Assembly: GCF_021919345.1 (NCBI RefSeq)
Contig: NZ_CP089293.1
Location: forward strand, 4,216,001-4,280,000
DNA length: 64,000 bases
Direction: 5' to 3'
Source: Paenarthrobacter nicotinovorans
Lineage (GTDB): Bacteria; Actinomycetota; Actinomycetes; Actinomycetales; Micrococcaceae
Part shown: positions 16,327 through 24,703 of the stretch, piece by piece
Layout of the letters: each line of letters starts with the position of its first letter
How positions within the stretch are numbered: position 1 is the first letter of the stretch
The notes under the pieces: generated by a model
What the model saw: only the letters and a program-made list of their open reading frames with translations
Database searches by the model: none
What the model was told of the DNA's origin: nothing
Made by a program: the position numbers and the translations under genes

Positions 16327-17664
16327 TTAGGCGTTTACCGTCTGGGGAGTTTTGCTGGCGGCTTCTTCGGCGAGCTGACGCTCACGCTTGCCCCAGGTTT
16401 CCTTGGTGATCAGGGCTGCCCAGAGACCGATGGCTCCATAGACGCTGAAGAGAAGCGCCGGCCCCATCCATCCCATGCTGACGAACAGCAGGGTGGTGAT
16501 AAAGGGGGTGAACCCGGAGACCATGGCCGAGATCTGGTAGGACAGCGACGCCCCGGAGGAGCGGGTCTTGGCCTGGAACAACTCGGGGAACCATGCACCC
16601 TGGGCGCCGGCGAGGGAGTTCTGGCAAACCGCGTAGGCCACCACGATAGTGGCGATGATCAGGAAGAACAGGCCAGTGTTGACCAGCATGAACATGGGGA
16701 TACCGAACACCACTGCGAAGGCCGTGGACCACACGTAGACGGGGCGGCGGCCAACCTTGTCTGTCAGTTTGCCCCAGAAGTACGTGGCGAAAATTCCGAT
16801 TCCTGCGGCGACACAGAGCGCCACCAGGGTTTCGGTCTTGTCAGCCAGCTTGTTGGTGTGCAGGTAGGAAATCATGTAGGTCACCGACACGGCGTAGCCG
16901 GCTGTCTCAGCGATGCGGAGGCCGATGCCCCGCACGATGTTGCGCCAATCGGTCTTGATGACCTCGACAATGGGGGACTTCACGATGTCGCCCGACTTCT
17001 TGACGTCTTCGAAGACCGGGGACTCGGGAACCTTTGAACGGATGATGAGACCGACGGCAACCAGCACGATGCTGGCCAGGAACGGTACACGCCATGCCCA
17101 CTCGGATCCCAGGCCCACGCTGCTCAGGAACACCAGGTTGGCGAGGAGCAGGCCGACGGGGAAGCCGGCCTGCACGATTCCCGTGAACTGGCCCTTCTTC
17201 CGCCAGGGTGCGTGCTCGTAGCTCATCAGGATGGCGCCGCCCCATTCAGCGCCGAAGGCCAGGCCTTGGATGACGCGGACGAGGACCAGGAGAGCCGGAG
17301 CCAGCAGGCCAACCTGCTGGTAGGTGGGCAGGAGGCCGATCGCGAACGTCGCCAGACCCATAAGGATGAGGGAGGCCACCAGCACCGGCTTGCGGCCGAG
17401 CTTGTCGCCGAGATGGCCGCCGATGATGCCACCCAGTGGACGGGCAGCGAAGCCGACGCCGAGGGTCGCGAAGGAGGCCAGGGTGCCGGTTACCGGGTCA
17501 GCGCCCGGGAAGAACGCCGTACCGAAGTACAGTGCTGCGGCTGTGCCGAAACCGATGAAGTCGTAGGTTTCGATGACTGCGCCAACGCCGGAACCGACGG
17601 CGACGCGCTTTGCTTCCTTGGTTCCATGAACCGGACCACGCATGGTCAGAGCTTCATTGCTCAT
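16327..17664 (-). CDS. MHS-type MFS transporter
   Basis: A 445-residue proton symporter of the metabolite:H+ symporter group of the major facilitator superfamily, with 12 predicted helices. Diagnostic points are the N-terminal VGSGVGAVIETYDFIGFG, the loop GGHLGDKLGRKPVL between helices 2 and 3, its counterpart GKLTDKVGRRPVYV in the second half, and the RVIQGLAFGAEWGGA helix typical of the MHS group. Known members import organic acids and zwitterions (shikimate, proline, citrate), so the cluster substrate could be acidic, although sugars or polyols cannot be excluded. It is the first gene of the minus-strand arm and would be controlled by the shared operator region. Confidence 0.9.
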   Translation of the reverse strand: MSNEALTMRGPVHGTKEAKRVAVGSGVGAVIETYDFIGFGTAAALYFGTAFFPGADPVTGTLASFATLGVGFAARPLGGIIGGHLGDKLGRKPVLVASLILMGLATFAIGLLPTYQQVGLLAPALLVLVRVIQGLAFGAEWGGAILMSYEHAPWRKKGQFTGIVQAGFPVGLLLANLVFLSSVGLGSEWAWRVPFLASIVLVAVGLIIRSKVPESPVFEDVKKSGDIVKSPIVEVIKTDWRNIVRGIGLRIAETAGYAVSVTYMISYLHTNKLADKTETLVALCVAAGIGIFATYFWGKLTDKVGRRPVYVWSTAFAVVFGIPMFMLVNTGLFFLIIATIVVAYAVCQNSLAGAQGAWFPELFQAKTRSSGASLSYQISAMVSGFTPFITTLLFVSMGWMGPALLFSVYGAIGLWAALITKETWGKRERQLAEEAASKTPQTVNA

Positions 17665-17706
17665 GTGTGTCTTTCCCTTTCAAGAGTGCGGTGCGTCTTC
17701 GGCAAC

Positions 17707-17800
17707 CCCACTGTCGACAGTCAACATAATACGTCAACTGTGACCGACACCACCAGCAATGTCAACAGTCAACTTAGGAGGTTGACTGTTGACAGTCAAC
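17707..17800. promoter_or_regulatory. Divergent control region with three GntR-type operators
   Basis: Site 3 (17781-17800) is a 9-2-9 palindrome with perfect arms, GTTGACTGT and ACAGTCAAC. Site 2 (about 17760-17773) reads TGTCAACAGTCAAC. Site 1 (17710-17721) is the perfect palindrome ACTGTCGACAGT, continued by CAAC. All three share ACAGTCAAC, spaced about 48 and 27 bp, between the transporter and isomerase genes. Confidence 0.75.
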
Positions 17801-17869
17801 CTAGCTAACGTGGTCTCCATCACTAAGGCCCCTCTCCGTCGAGGGGCTCGACACGAGGATCAAACGACG

Positions 17870-18712
17870 ATGTTTCATCAACGACTTGGCTGTTCATCGA
17901 TCAGCTTCCGCCACCAGGACCTGGCCACAGCCCTGCACACCATGCGTGGCCTCGGCTTCGAGGAAATCGACCTCGGCGCGCTCCCCGGCGTCTGTGACCA
18001 TGTGCCTTACGTACTGGATGCCGAGGCAGTGGAGGCGGTTGCCGCCGTCGTCAACAGCTCGGGACTGCGCGTCCGCTCGGTCAACGGCGACGTCGGCGAC
18101 CTGAACGCAACGCTCGACGCCGGCACCCGGGAAGCGCGCGAACGACACCTCGGGATGCTGCTCACCCTGGCGGCCAAGACCGGCGCGAAAGCACTTGTCC
18201 TGCCGTGCGGTGCGATCGACCACGATCCTTTGCGGGGCCTGGAAGAAGACATCGACGCTGTCGCAGCTCAACTTATTCACGCCTCTGCCCGCGCCAAGGA
18301 GTTCGGCGTCGAGCTGTGGACCGAATCCCTGCACTACTACCGGCTGTGCTGGAACACCGAACGCGCGCAGCTGCTCGCCGATCGCCTTGCCGGTTCCGAC
18401 GTCGGGATCGTCATGGACTTCAGCCACATCGTCGCGTCCGGAGGCGACCCCGCGGATTTCGTGGACCGCTTCTCCGCACGGATAAAGCACGTCCACCTGC
18501 GTGACGCGGTTCCAGCGACCGCAAACGAGCCCGGGAACATCAACCTCAGCATCGGCAACGGACAAGCAGACTTCGCTGCCGGCCTTTCCGCGTTACGGGA
18601 CGTTGGCTATACCGGCCACTTCTCCCTGGAACTCGAAACCCGGGACGTCACCCACGACGAACGGCCCGCGGCTGCAGCCAAAGCGGCCAGCTACATCTCA
18701 GACCTCATCTAA
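17870..18712 (+). CDS. TIM-barrel sugar phosphate isomerase/epimerase
   Basis: A 280-residue protein of the AP-endonuclease-2-like TIM-barrel family. Metal ligands are visible as Glu in VELWTESLHYY, Asp and His in GIVMDFSHIVASGG, His in KHVHLRDAV and Glu in HFSLELETRD. The start at 17870 is preceded by GAGGA ten bases upstream. In erythritol catabolism the related EryC acts as a tetrulose-phosphate epimerase/racemase; other family members are decarboxylases or ketose epimerases. Here an epimerase for erythrulose (phosphate) would let the pathway accept a second stereoisomer, but this is a guess from context. First gene of the plus-strand arm. Confidence 0.83.
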   Translation: MFHQRLGCSSISFRHQDLATALHTMRGLGFEEIDLGALPGVCDHVPYVLDAEAVEAVAAVVNSSGLRVRSVNGDVGDLNATLDAGTREARERHLGMLLTLAAKTGAKALVLPCGAIDHDPLRGLEEDIDAVAAQLIHASARAKEFGVELWTESLHYYRLCWNTERAQLLADRLAGSDVGIVMDFSHIVASGGDPADFVDRFSARIKHVHLRDAVPATANEPGNINLSIGNGQADFAAGLSALRDVGYTGHFSLELETRDVTHDERPAAAAKAASYISDLI

Positions 18713-18741
18713 ACCGCGTTACCTCATATTCAAGGAGCACC

Positions 18742-19515
18742 ATGACCACCATCCAGCGCACCGCCGTCCTCACCGGAGCTACTTCCGACCGCGGCATCGG
18801 CCTCACCACTGCCCGTCGTTATGCCAGCCAGGGCTGGGGCATTGTGATCCTGGACCTCGACGGCGAGAAGTCCGCCAAGGTTGCCGCCGAGATCGCCAAT
18901 GAATTCAACGTTCCCGCCTTCGGCTACGAAATCGACGTTGCCAATGAAGCTTCAGTCACCGCAGCGCAGGCCGCCGTCGCTGCAGAAGTCACCGCCGGAA
19001 ACCTCCCGCCCGTCGGAGCCCTGGCGAACATCGCCGGCATCACCTCACCCGTCCCGTTCCTGGAAACCACGCTCGAGCTGTGGCACAAGGTCATGGACGT
19101 CAACGCCACCGGCACCTACCTGGTCACCAAGGCGTTCCTGCCGGACATGATCGCCAACGGTTGGGGCCGCATCGTCAACATGTCCTCGGTCTCCGCACAG
19201 CGCGGCGGCGGCGTCTTTGGCAAGGTTCCCTACTCCGCAGCCAAGGCCGCCATCCTCGGCTTCACCAAGGCACTCGCCCGCGAAATCGGCGACACCGGAG
19301 TGACCGTCAATGCCATCACCCCCGGCGCTGTGGACACCAACATCCGGGTCGGCAGCACCGAAGAGCAGGAAGCCGCCATCAACGCAGGGATCCCCTTGGG
19401 CCGCAACGCCACCACGGAGGAAGTCGCCGCTGTGATCACGTTCCTCTCCTCCGAGGACTCCGCGTACCTCACCGGCACCACCATCGACATCAACGGCGGC
19501 AGCCACATCCACTGA
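18742..19515 (+). CDS. SDR family oxidoreductase, candidate threitol/polyol dehydrogenase
   Basis: A 257-residue NAD(P)-dependent short-chain dehydrogenase. The cofactor loop is TGATSDRGIG, with two residues more than the common TGxxxGIG; an acidic LDLDG after the second strand favours NAD. ANIAG, the serine in VNMSSVSAQ and YSAAK complete the active site. AAGGAG lies five bases before the ATG. Known D-threitol dehydrogenase (DthD of Mycobacterium) is an SDR in the same setting as an erythrulose kinase and RpiB-type isomerase, which is why oxidation of a C4 polyol to erythrulose is the leading suggestion. Other sugar alcohols or acids remain possible. Confidence 0.87.
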   Translation: MTTIQRTAVLTGATSDRGIGLTTARRYASQGWGIVILDLDGEKSAKVAAEIANEFNVPAFGYEIDVANEASVTAAQAAVAAEVTAGNLPPVGALANIAGITSPVPFLETTLELWHKVMDVNATGTYLVTKAFLPDMIANGWGRIVNMSSVSAQRGGGVFGKVPYSAAKAAILGFTKALAREIGDTGVTVNAITPGAVDTNIRVGSTEEQEAAINAGIPLGRNATTEEVAAVITFLSSEDSAYLTGTTIDINGGSHIH

Positions 19516-19548
19516 TTCGGGCCGCTCGAAGGAAACCCAGGACCCACC

Positions 19549-21285
19549 ATGACCAAAATCTTCAACGACCCCGCCGACTTCGCCGATGAAGCCCTTGCCG
19601 GTTTCTGTGACGCCCACTCGGACCTCGTCCGGCAGGTGGATGGCGGCGCCGTCCGTCGCAACCGCCCGGCCTCGCCGAAGGTCGCTGTCATCACCGGCGG
19701 CGGTTCAGGACACTACCCGGCCTTCGCCGGCATCATCGGGCCGGGCTTTGCTGACGGTGCAGTGGTGGGAAACATCTTCACCTCCCCGTCATCTCAGCAG
19801 GCCTACTCCGTGGCCAAGGCAGCCGACTCCGGTGCCGGAGTCGTCTTCACGTACGGCAACTACGCCGGCGATGTCATGAACTTCGGCATGGCCAGCGAAC
19901 GCCTGAACGCCGAGGGCATCCGGGCAGAGAACGTTCTGGTCACCGATGACATTGCCAGCGCCTCACCCGGGGAGATCGGGAAGCGGCGCGGCATTGCCGG
20001 GGATTTCGTGGTCTTCAAGGTCATGGGTGCTGCTGCCGAAGCAGGACTTGACCTCGACGCAGTGGTTCGTCTGGGACGCAAGGCGAATGGGTTGACACGA
20101 ACCATTGGCACCGCGTTTGGCGGTTGCACCTTCCCGGGAGCCGACCAACCGTTGTTCCGCCTTCCCGAGGGACAGATGGGCCTTGGGCTGGGTATCCACG
20201 GCGAGCCGGGACTGTTCGATACCGAGCTGCCATCCGCCGTCGAACTTGGCCGCGAACTGGTGCGCCGGGTCCTGGCCGAAACTCCGGCGGGCGCTTCCCG
20301 GAGACTCGCCGTGATCCTCAACGGCCTGGGTTCCACCAAGCATGAGGAGCTTTTCGTCCTCTGGCGCACCGTCGCTCCCCTGCTGCGCGAAGCCGGTTAC
20401 ACGCTGGTGATGCCGGAGGTGGGTGAACTGGTGACCTCGCTGGATATGGCCGGTGCGTCGCTGACGCTGACCTGGTTGGACGATGAGCTGGAGCAGTACT
20501 GGACCGCACCTGCCCTGACTCCGGCCTATCGCCGTGGCTCTGTTGGCTTCGATGCCGGTGTTTCCGAGGTCGTCCACGAGGATTCCGCGACCGAAACTGC
20601 CGACTACTCCTCCACAGCTGAGTCCCGCGCTTACGCAGCACAGTGCCTCTCGGCCCTGGACACTACCGCATCGCTGCTGCGGGCTTCCGAATCGATGCTG
20701 GGGGACATGGACGCGATAGCAGGCGACGGCGACCACGGCCGCGGCATGGTGCGCGGATCCGCAGCTGCCAACGAGGCCGCAGCAACCGCGTTCGAGCGGG
20801 GTGCGGGAGCCGGTTCGGTCCTGATCGCGGCGGGCGACGCCTGGGCAGACAAGGCTGGAGGTACCTTGGGCGTTCTTTGGGGTGCCGGGCTCCGCGCCTT
20901 CGGCGAGCGGTTGGGTGATGCAGAGACCCCGACGCCGGACGTCCTCGCCGAGTCTGTTCGCGCCTTCGCGGACCGCATCGCGGGCCTTGGGAAGGCCGAG
21001 ATGGGCGACAAGACCATGATGGATGCCCTGCTTCCGTTCGCTGCGTCGCTGGAGGAACGCATCGCTTCCGGCATCCCTGTCGAAGAGGCTTGGGCAGTTG
21101 CTGCGACTGACGCTTCGGCCGCTGCCGCGTCCACCGCTGACCTCCGCCCCCTCAAAGGCCGAGCCAGGCCGCTGGCCGAGAAGAGCCTCGGTACGCCGGA
21201 TCCCGGGGCGACGTCGCTCGCCATGGTGTTCACCGCCGTCGGACCGCATTTCACCGCAGTTCCCGTAGCTGCCGTTACCAACTAG
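19549..21285 (+). CDS. Fused DhaK-DhaL kinase, candidate erythrulose/dihydroxyacetone kinase
   Basis: A 578-residue ATP-dependent ketose kinase. The N-terminal DhaK domain (about 1-330) has the substrate loop GGGSGHYPAFAG (52-61) and the histidine that binds the ketone covalently, H217 in LGIHGEPG. The C-terminal DhaL domain (about 360-578) shows GDGDHGRGM (392-400) for Mg-ATP binding, then GGTLGVLWGAGLR. This fused form matches the ATP-dependent kinases of glycerol and tetrulose pathways, not PTS-linked DhaKLM. Together with the adjacent RpiB gene it resembles the derK-derI pair that phosphorylates and isomerises D-erythrulose. Simple dihydroxyacetone kinase activity is the alternative. Confidence 0.9.
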   Translation: MTKIFNDPADFADEALAGFCDAHSDLVRQVDGGAVRRNRPASPKVAVITGGGSGHYPAFAGIIGPGFADGAVVGNIFTSPSSQQAYSVAKAADSGAGVVFTYGNYAGDVMNFGMASERLNAEGIRAENVLVTDDIASASPGEIGKRRGIAGDFVVFKVMGAAAEAGLDLDAVVRLGRKANGLTRTIGTAFGGCTFPGADQPLFRLPEGQMGLGLGIHGEPGLFDTELPSAVELGRELVRRVLAETPAGASRRLAVILNGLGSTKHEELFVLWRTVAPLLREAGYTLVMPEVGELVTSLDMAGASLTLTWLDDELEQYWTAPALTPAYRRGSVGFDAGVSEVVHEDSATETADYSSTAESRAYAAQCLSALDTTASLLRASESMLGDMDAIAGDGDHGRGMVRGSAAANEAAATAFERGAGAGSVLIAAGDAWADKAGGTLGVLWGAGLRAFGERLGDAETPTPDVLAESVRAFADRIAGLGKAEMGDKTMMDALLPFAASLEERIASGIPVEEAWAVAATDASAAAASTADLRPLKGRARPLAEKSLGTPDPGATSLAMVFTAVGPHFTAVPVAAVTN

Positions 21286-21294
21286 GAGAATTCC

Positions 21295-21753
21295 ATGCGC
21301 ATTATCGTGGGCGCCGACGAAGCCGGCGTTGATTACAAAGACCGGATCATGGCCGACCTCAAGGCCGACTCCCGGATTACTGAAGTGATCGACATCGGAG
21401 TCAACCACGCGGATGAAGACTTTACCCGCCCCTACCCATACGTTGGAATCACTGCCGGAGAGATGATCCGCGACGGCAAGGCCGACCGGGCCATCCTGTT
21501 CTGCGGCACGGGAATCGGCGTGGCCATCGCGGCCAACAAAGTACCCGGCATCCGGGCCACGGCAGCACACGATTCGTTCTCCGTCGAACGCTCAGTCCTG
21601 TCCAACGACTGCCAGGTCCTCACCATGGGTCAGCGCGTCGTGGGCGTGGAGCTTGCCCGTCGCCTGGCCAAGGAGTGGATCGGCTACGCGTTCGATCCAT
21701 CCTCCGGCTCAGCCGCGAAGGTGAAGGTGCTGAGCGACTTCGAGGGCTGCTAA
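21295..21753 (+). CDS. RpiB/LacAB family isomerase, candidate erythrulose-4-phosphate isomerase
   Basis: A 152-residue aldose-ketose isomerase of the RpiB family. The catalytic cysteine is C70 in ILFCGTGIGVAIAANK, and the substrate-binding AHDSFSVERSVLSND loop follows. In RpiB it interconverts ribose and ribulose 5-phosphates; in C4 polyol pathways homologues (EryI, DerI) convert D-erythrulose 4-phosphate to D-erythrose 4-phosphate. Its place 9 bp after the DhaK-DhaL gene favours the latter. GGAG precedes the ATG. It is the last gene of the plus-strand arm. Confidence 0.88.
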   Translation: MRIIVGADEAGVDYKDRIMADLKADSRITEVIDIGVNHADEDFTRPYPYVGITAGEMIRDGKADRAILFCGTGIGVAIAANKVPGIRATAAHDSFSVERSVLSNDCQVLTMGQRVVGVELARRLAKEWIGYAFDPSSGSAAKVKVLSDFEGC

Positions 21754-21832
21754 GCCTTCACAACGGCTGCACAGTCATTCCTGCCCGCCTCACCAGTAGC
21801 ATTGGTCCAAACAGGCCCGAGCAGGAGAGCTG

Positions 21833-22294
21833 ATGCCCTACATCGTTGACTTCAAGAACGTTTCCACTGTGGGACTCGAGTCCTCCCCCGTAGCGGAAGC
21901 CGCCGCAGGACTACGGGCCAACGAAGCCCGCTACTACAAGAACAAGTACGACCATGAATTCACGGTCAGCCCCGCCGACGAGCTCCCCGACGTGGTGGAC
22001 AGGGTGAGCCGGATCCTCAAGGAAGAACGCGACATCGTGATCAAGTCGCGGCCACTGGAAGCCACGTCTTTCCAGGTGGAGGACCTTCAGATGGCCTACG
22101 TTTTCTACGAGTCCGGGCTGTCCATCAACGTCATGTACAGCGTTGGCGAGGGAAAAAGGGCCGTCGGGTTCAAGCTCTCCGACGGCATGGAAGTCCCTGA
22201 AGAACTGGAATCAAAGTTCAAGTTTGCCCGCCAGAAATCCAAATTGGCCGGCACCATCCGCGGGTCCTACTTCGTGATCAAGGGCGAGTACTGA
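21833..22294 (+). CDS. Conserved-looking hypothetical protein
   Basis: A 153-residue soluble protein with mixed alpha/beta character and no family I can name. It has no signal peptide or membrane helix. The middle carries an acidic-hydrophobic pattern (LPDVVDRVSRILKEERDIVI), and the C-terminus is basic, ending FVIKGEY. GGAG lies five bases before the ATG, 79 bp after the RpiB gene, so it could be co-transcribed with the catabolic arm, although nothing in the sequence links it to sugar metabolism. Codon use looks native. Confidence 0.7.
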   Translation: MPYIVDFKNVSTVGLESSPVAEAAAGLRANEARYYKNKYDHEFTVSPADELPDVVDRVSRILKEERDIVIKSRPLEATSFQVEDLQMAYVFYESGLSINVMYSVGEGKRAVGFKLSDGMEVPEELESKFKFARQKSKLAGTIRGSYFVIKGEY

Positions 22295-22320
22295 CCCTGC
22301 TCAGGGCAGCCTTAAGCCGA

Positions 22321-22362
22321 TGAAGGCCGTACGTGCGGACGAACCCGCCCGCACGGCCTTCA
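22321..22362. terminator. Possible bidirectional terminator
   Basis: Stem TGAAGGCCGT / ACGGCCTTCA, with a further GCGG / CCGC pairing inside, between two convergent genes. No T-run follows in either direction, so it may need Rho or act only as a stabiliser. Confidence 0.45.
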
Positions 22363-22367
22363 CGGAA

Positions 22368-23099
22368 CTATTTGATGAGCGCGGCGGCCTGGTCCATGAG
22401 CGCGCCTGCTGCTTCCGGCCCACCGGCCGCAGCTTCGGTACCTGAGGCCGTGGCCGAGATCAGGACACCGTCCTTGACGGCGTGCGCCGTGTAGATCGCT
22501 CCCGTTTTCCCGTCAGGCATCACCATGAGCGTCTTCAGCGCCACCGTGCCGGGCACGCCGCCAACACCTTCGATCTTTTCGGTGGAGGTTGTTATTGCCT
22601 CTCCCTCCGCGGAGAACGTCATTTTCCGGCACGTTTCTGCCAGGGACTTGCTTGACTCCACGCTCTCCTGCAGCACGGCAGAGTCGACTCCGGACGTCAG
22701 CGATACGTTGCTGATGAAATCGCCCACCTTGGCCCGGGCCGTCCCCGCGATGCTCGAACCGGAGATATCGTGCGGAACTCCAAGAGTGCGCAGGTCCTTG
22801 CAGCTTTCCGGTTCAATGGTGGCCTTGCCGAAGCCGTCCAGCAGTGAGGCGTACTGGCCCAAGAGCTCCTCACCGGAAAGTACGGCGGGACTGCTGCCAT
22901 CAGAGGCCTTGATTTGCCCGACCAAAACGACGAGTTCTTCGTCGGTGTACTGCTTTGCCGGGGACGGTGTGCTGGAGGCAGTTTCGCTGGCCGCAGCCGC
23001 CGTCGAGTCCTGCGATGCCGGCGTAGTGCCGCCGCATGCCGTAAGAGTCATCGCAACGATTGCTGATGCCCCAAGTCCGAGCAGCAAGTTCTTCTTCAT
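22368..23099 (-). CDS. Lipoprotein of unknown function
   Basis: A 243-residue secreted lipoprotein. The signal peptide begins MKKNLLLGLGASAIVAM and ends in the lipobox LTAC, followed by a Ser/Thr/Ala-rich linker of about 40 residues. The start at 23099 is chosen because GGGGA lies five bases upstream and a signal peptide begins immediately; the frame is open further upstream but without such features. The mature domain has two cysteines (in ESCKDLRTLG and AETCRKMTF) that could form a disulfide. It is probably anchored on the outer face of the membrane; no ligand can be named. It sits downstream of dnaB on the same strand after 94 bp. Confidence 0.8.
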   Translation of the reverse strand: MKKNLLLGLGASAIVAMTLTACGGTTPASQDSTAAAASETASSTPSPAKQYTDEELVVLVGQIKASDGSSPAVLSGEELLGQYASLLDGFGKATIEPESCKDLRTLGVPHDISGSSIAGTARAKVGDFISNVSLTSGVDSAVLQESVESSKSLAETCRKMTFSAEGEAITTSTEKIEGVGGVPGTVALKTLMVMPDGKTGAIYTAHAVKDGVLISATASGTEAAAGGPEAAGALMDQAAALIK

Positions 23100-23193
23100 A
23101 TGATTCCCCAATAAGTCATTGATAAACCCGCGGACGCGGACCGAGTCAACACTACTGGCCCGGTCACGTTGTCCGGGGAGGGCCACAAGAAGA

Positions 23194-24579
23194 TTAGAAC
23201 CCGCCGCCACCGCCGGTGTCGCCGGCCATGTTGGCAAAGCGCGAGTAGTGGCCTTGGAAGGCGACCACGATGTCCTTGGTGGGGCCGTTACGGTGCTTGG
23301 CGATCAGGATGTCCGCTTCACCCGCACGCGGCGATTCCTTGTCGTAAACGTCTTCACGGTGAAGCAGGATGACCATGTCGGCGTCCTGCTCGATCGAGCC
23401 TGATTCACGGAGGTCGGAAACCATCGGGCGCTTGTCTTGTCGCTGCTCGGAACCACGGTTCAGCTGTGACAGCGCGATGACGGGAACCTGGAGCTCCTTG
23501 GCGAGCAGCTTGAGTGCACGCGAGAACTCGGAGACTTCCTGCTGTCGGGACTCAACTTTCTTGCCCGAGCTCATGAGCTGGAGGTAGTCAAGGATCACGA
23601 GCTTGAGGTCATGCTGCTGCTTCAGGCGGCGGCATTTCGCCCGGATCTCCATGAGGGACATGTTGGGGCTGTCATCAATGAACAGGGGAGCATCGTTCAT
23701 GCGGCCCATGGTGGTGGCAATCTTGGACCATTGCTCGTCCTTGATGGTTCCCTTGCGGAGATCCTGGAGGCCAATGGTGGCTTCTGCGGAGAGCAGACGC
23801 ATGGCGATCTCATTCCGGCCCATTTCCAAGGAGAACATGACCGTGGCCAGGTTGTTCTTGATGGCAGCCGAGCGGGCGAAGTCCAACGCGAAAGTGGACT
23901 TACCAACAGCCGGTCGGGCTGCGATAACGATCATCTGGCCCGGGTGGAGGCCGTGCGTCAGTTCATCGAGCTCGTAGAATCCTGTGGGAACACCGGTCAT
24001 GCCTTCGCCGCGGTGGCCCGAAGCTTCGATCTCGTCCACAGTGGACTCCATGACGTCCTTCAACGCCACGTAGTCCTCGGCGGTGCGTTTTTCAGCCACC
24101 GCGTAGACCTCGGCCTGTGCTTGGTTGACGAGGTCCTCCACCTCGCCGTCCTGGCCGTAGCCCATCTGCACAATCTTGGTGCCGGCATTGACCAAGCGGC
24201 GGAGGACCGCTCGTTCGGCCACGATCTCCGCGTAGTACCCGGCGTTTGCGGCGGTGGGAACAGTCTGGATGAGCTCGTGGAGGTAGGCGGGGCCGCCGAT
24301 CCGGTTGATCTCGCCGCGCTTGGTCAGCTCGTCCGATACTGTCACGGCATCAGCAGGTTCACCACGGCCGTAGAGGTCAATGATGGATTCATAGATGGTC
24401 TCGTGCGCCGGCCGGTAGAAGTCATGTCCGCGGACGATTTCGACGACGTCGGCGATCGCATCCTTGGACAGCATCATGCCGCCCAGTACTGACTGTTCGG
24501 CAGGAATGTCCTGGGGAGGCTTCCGGCTCGAGTCCGAAGCGCGAGTGCCCTCGATTGAGTCCAAGTGCGTAACTGACAA
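23194..24579 (-). CDS. dnaB: Replicative DNA helicase DnaB
   Basis: A 461-residue hexameric helicase that opens the replication fork. The N-terminal domain contains DIPAEQSVLGGMMLSKDAI and binds primase. The RecA-like motor has Walker A ARPAVGKSTFALD, the Walker B region LVILDYLQLM and the arginine-finger region ending in SDLRESGSIEQDADMV. The start is TTG at 24579: GGAGG lies six bases upstream and gives the standard actinobacterial length, whereas the frame itself stays open further upstream. The C-terminus is Gly-rich. A cluster of DnaA-box sequences fills the region upstream, suggesting DnaA control. Confidence 0.96.
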   Translation of the reverse strand: MSVTHLDSIEGTRASDSSRKPPQDIPAEQSVLGGMMLSKDAIADVVEIVRGHDFYRPAHETIYESIIDLYGRGEPADAVTVSDELTKRGEINRIGGPAYLHELIQTVPTAANAGYYAEIVAERAVLRRLVNAGTKIVQMGYGQDGEVEDLVNQAQAEVYAVAEKRTAEDYVALKDVMESTVDEIEASGHRGEGMTGVPTGFYELDELTHGLHPGQMIVIAARPAVGKSTFALDFARSAAIKNNLATVMFSLEMGRNEIAMRLLSAEATIGLQDLRKGTIKDEQWSKIATTMGRMNDAPLFIDDSPNMSLMEIRAKCRRLKQQHDLKLVILDYLQLMSSGKKVESRQQEVSEFSRALKLLAKELQVPVIALSQLNRGSEQRQDKRPMVSDLRESGSIEQDADMVILLHREDVYDKESPRAGEADILIAKHRNGPTKDIVVAFQGHYSRFANMAGDTGGGGGF

Positions 24580-24703
24580 AGCCGTCCTCCATTTTTGTAC
24601 CGCTGCAGGGCTGAACTCCCTGGCGGCCTGTAAAGCGCAGTGTGTGGCTAAACCGTCCGCCGGGGTTGCTCCGAGAATGTCAGGCAGCTCCGACAAAATA
24701 GCG

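Noticed and set aside
17701..17800. Phage attachment or transposon end in the ACAGTCAAC repeats
   Set aside because: The repeats lie in a divergent promoter, match GntR-type operator form and recur before the regulator gene; no integrase is nearby.
19963..21570. 535-codon open frame antisense to the DhaK-DhaL and RpiB genes
   Set aside because: The sense strand has unmistakable kinase and isomerase motifs; the antisense product has none and lacks start signals.
22321..22362. Strong intrinsic terminator
   Set aside because: The stem is good, but no T-run follows on either strand, so it is listed only as a possible terminator.
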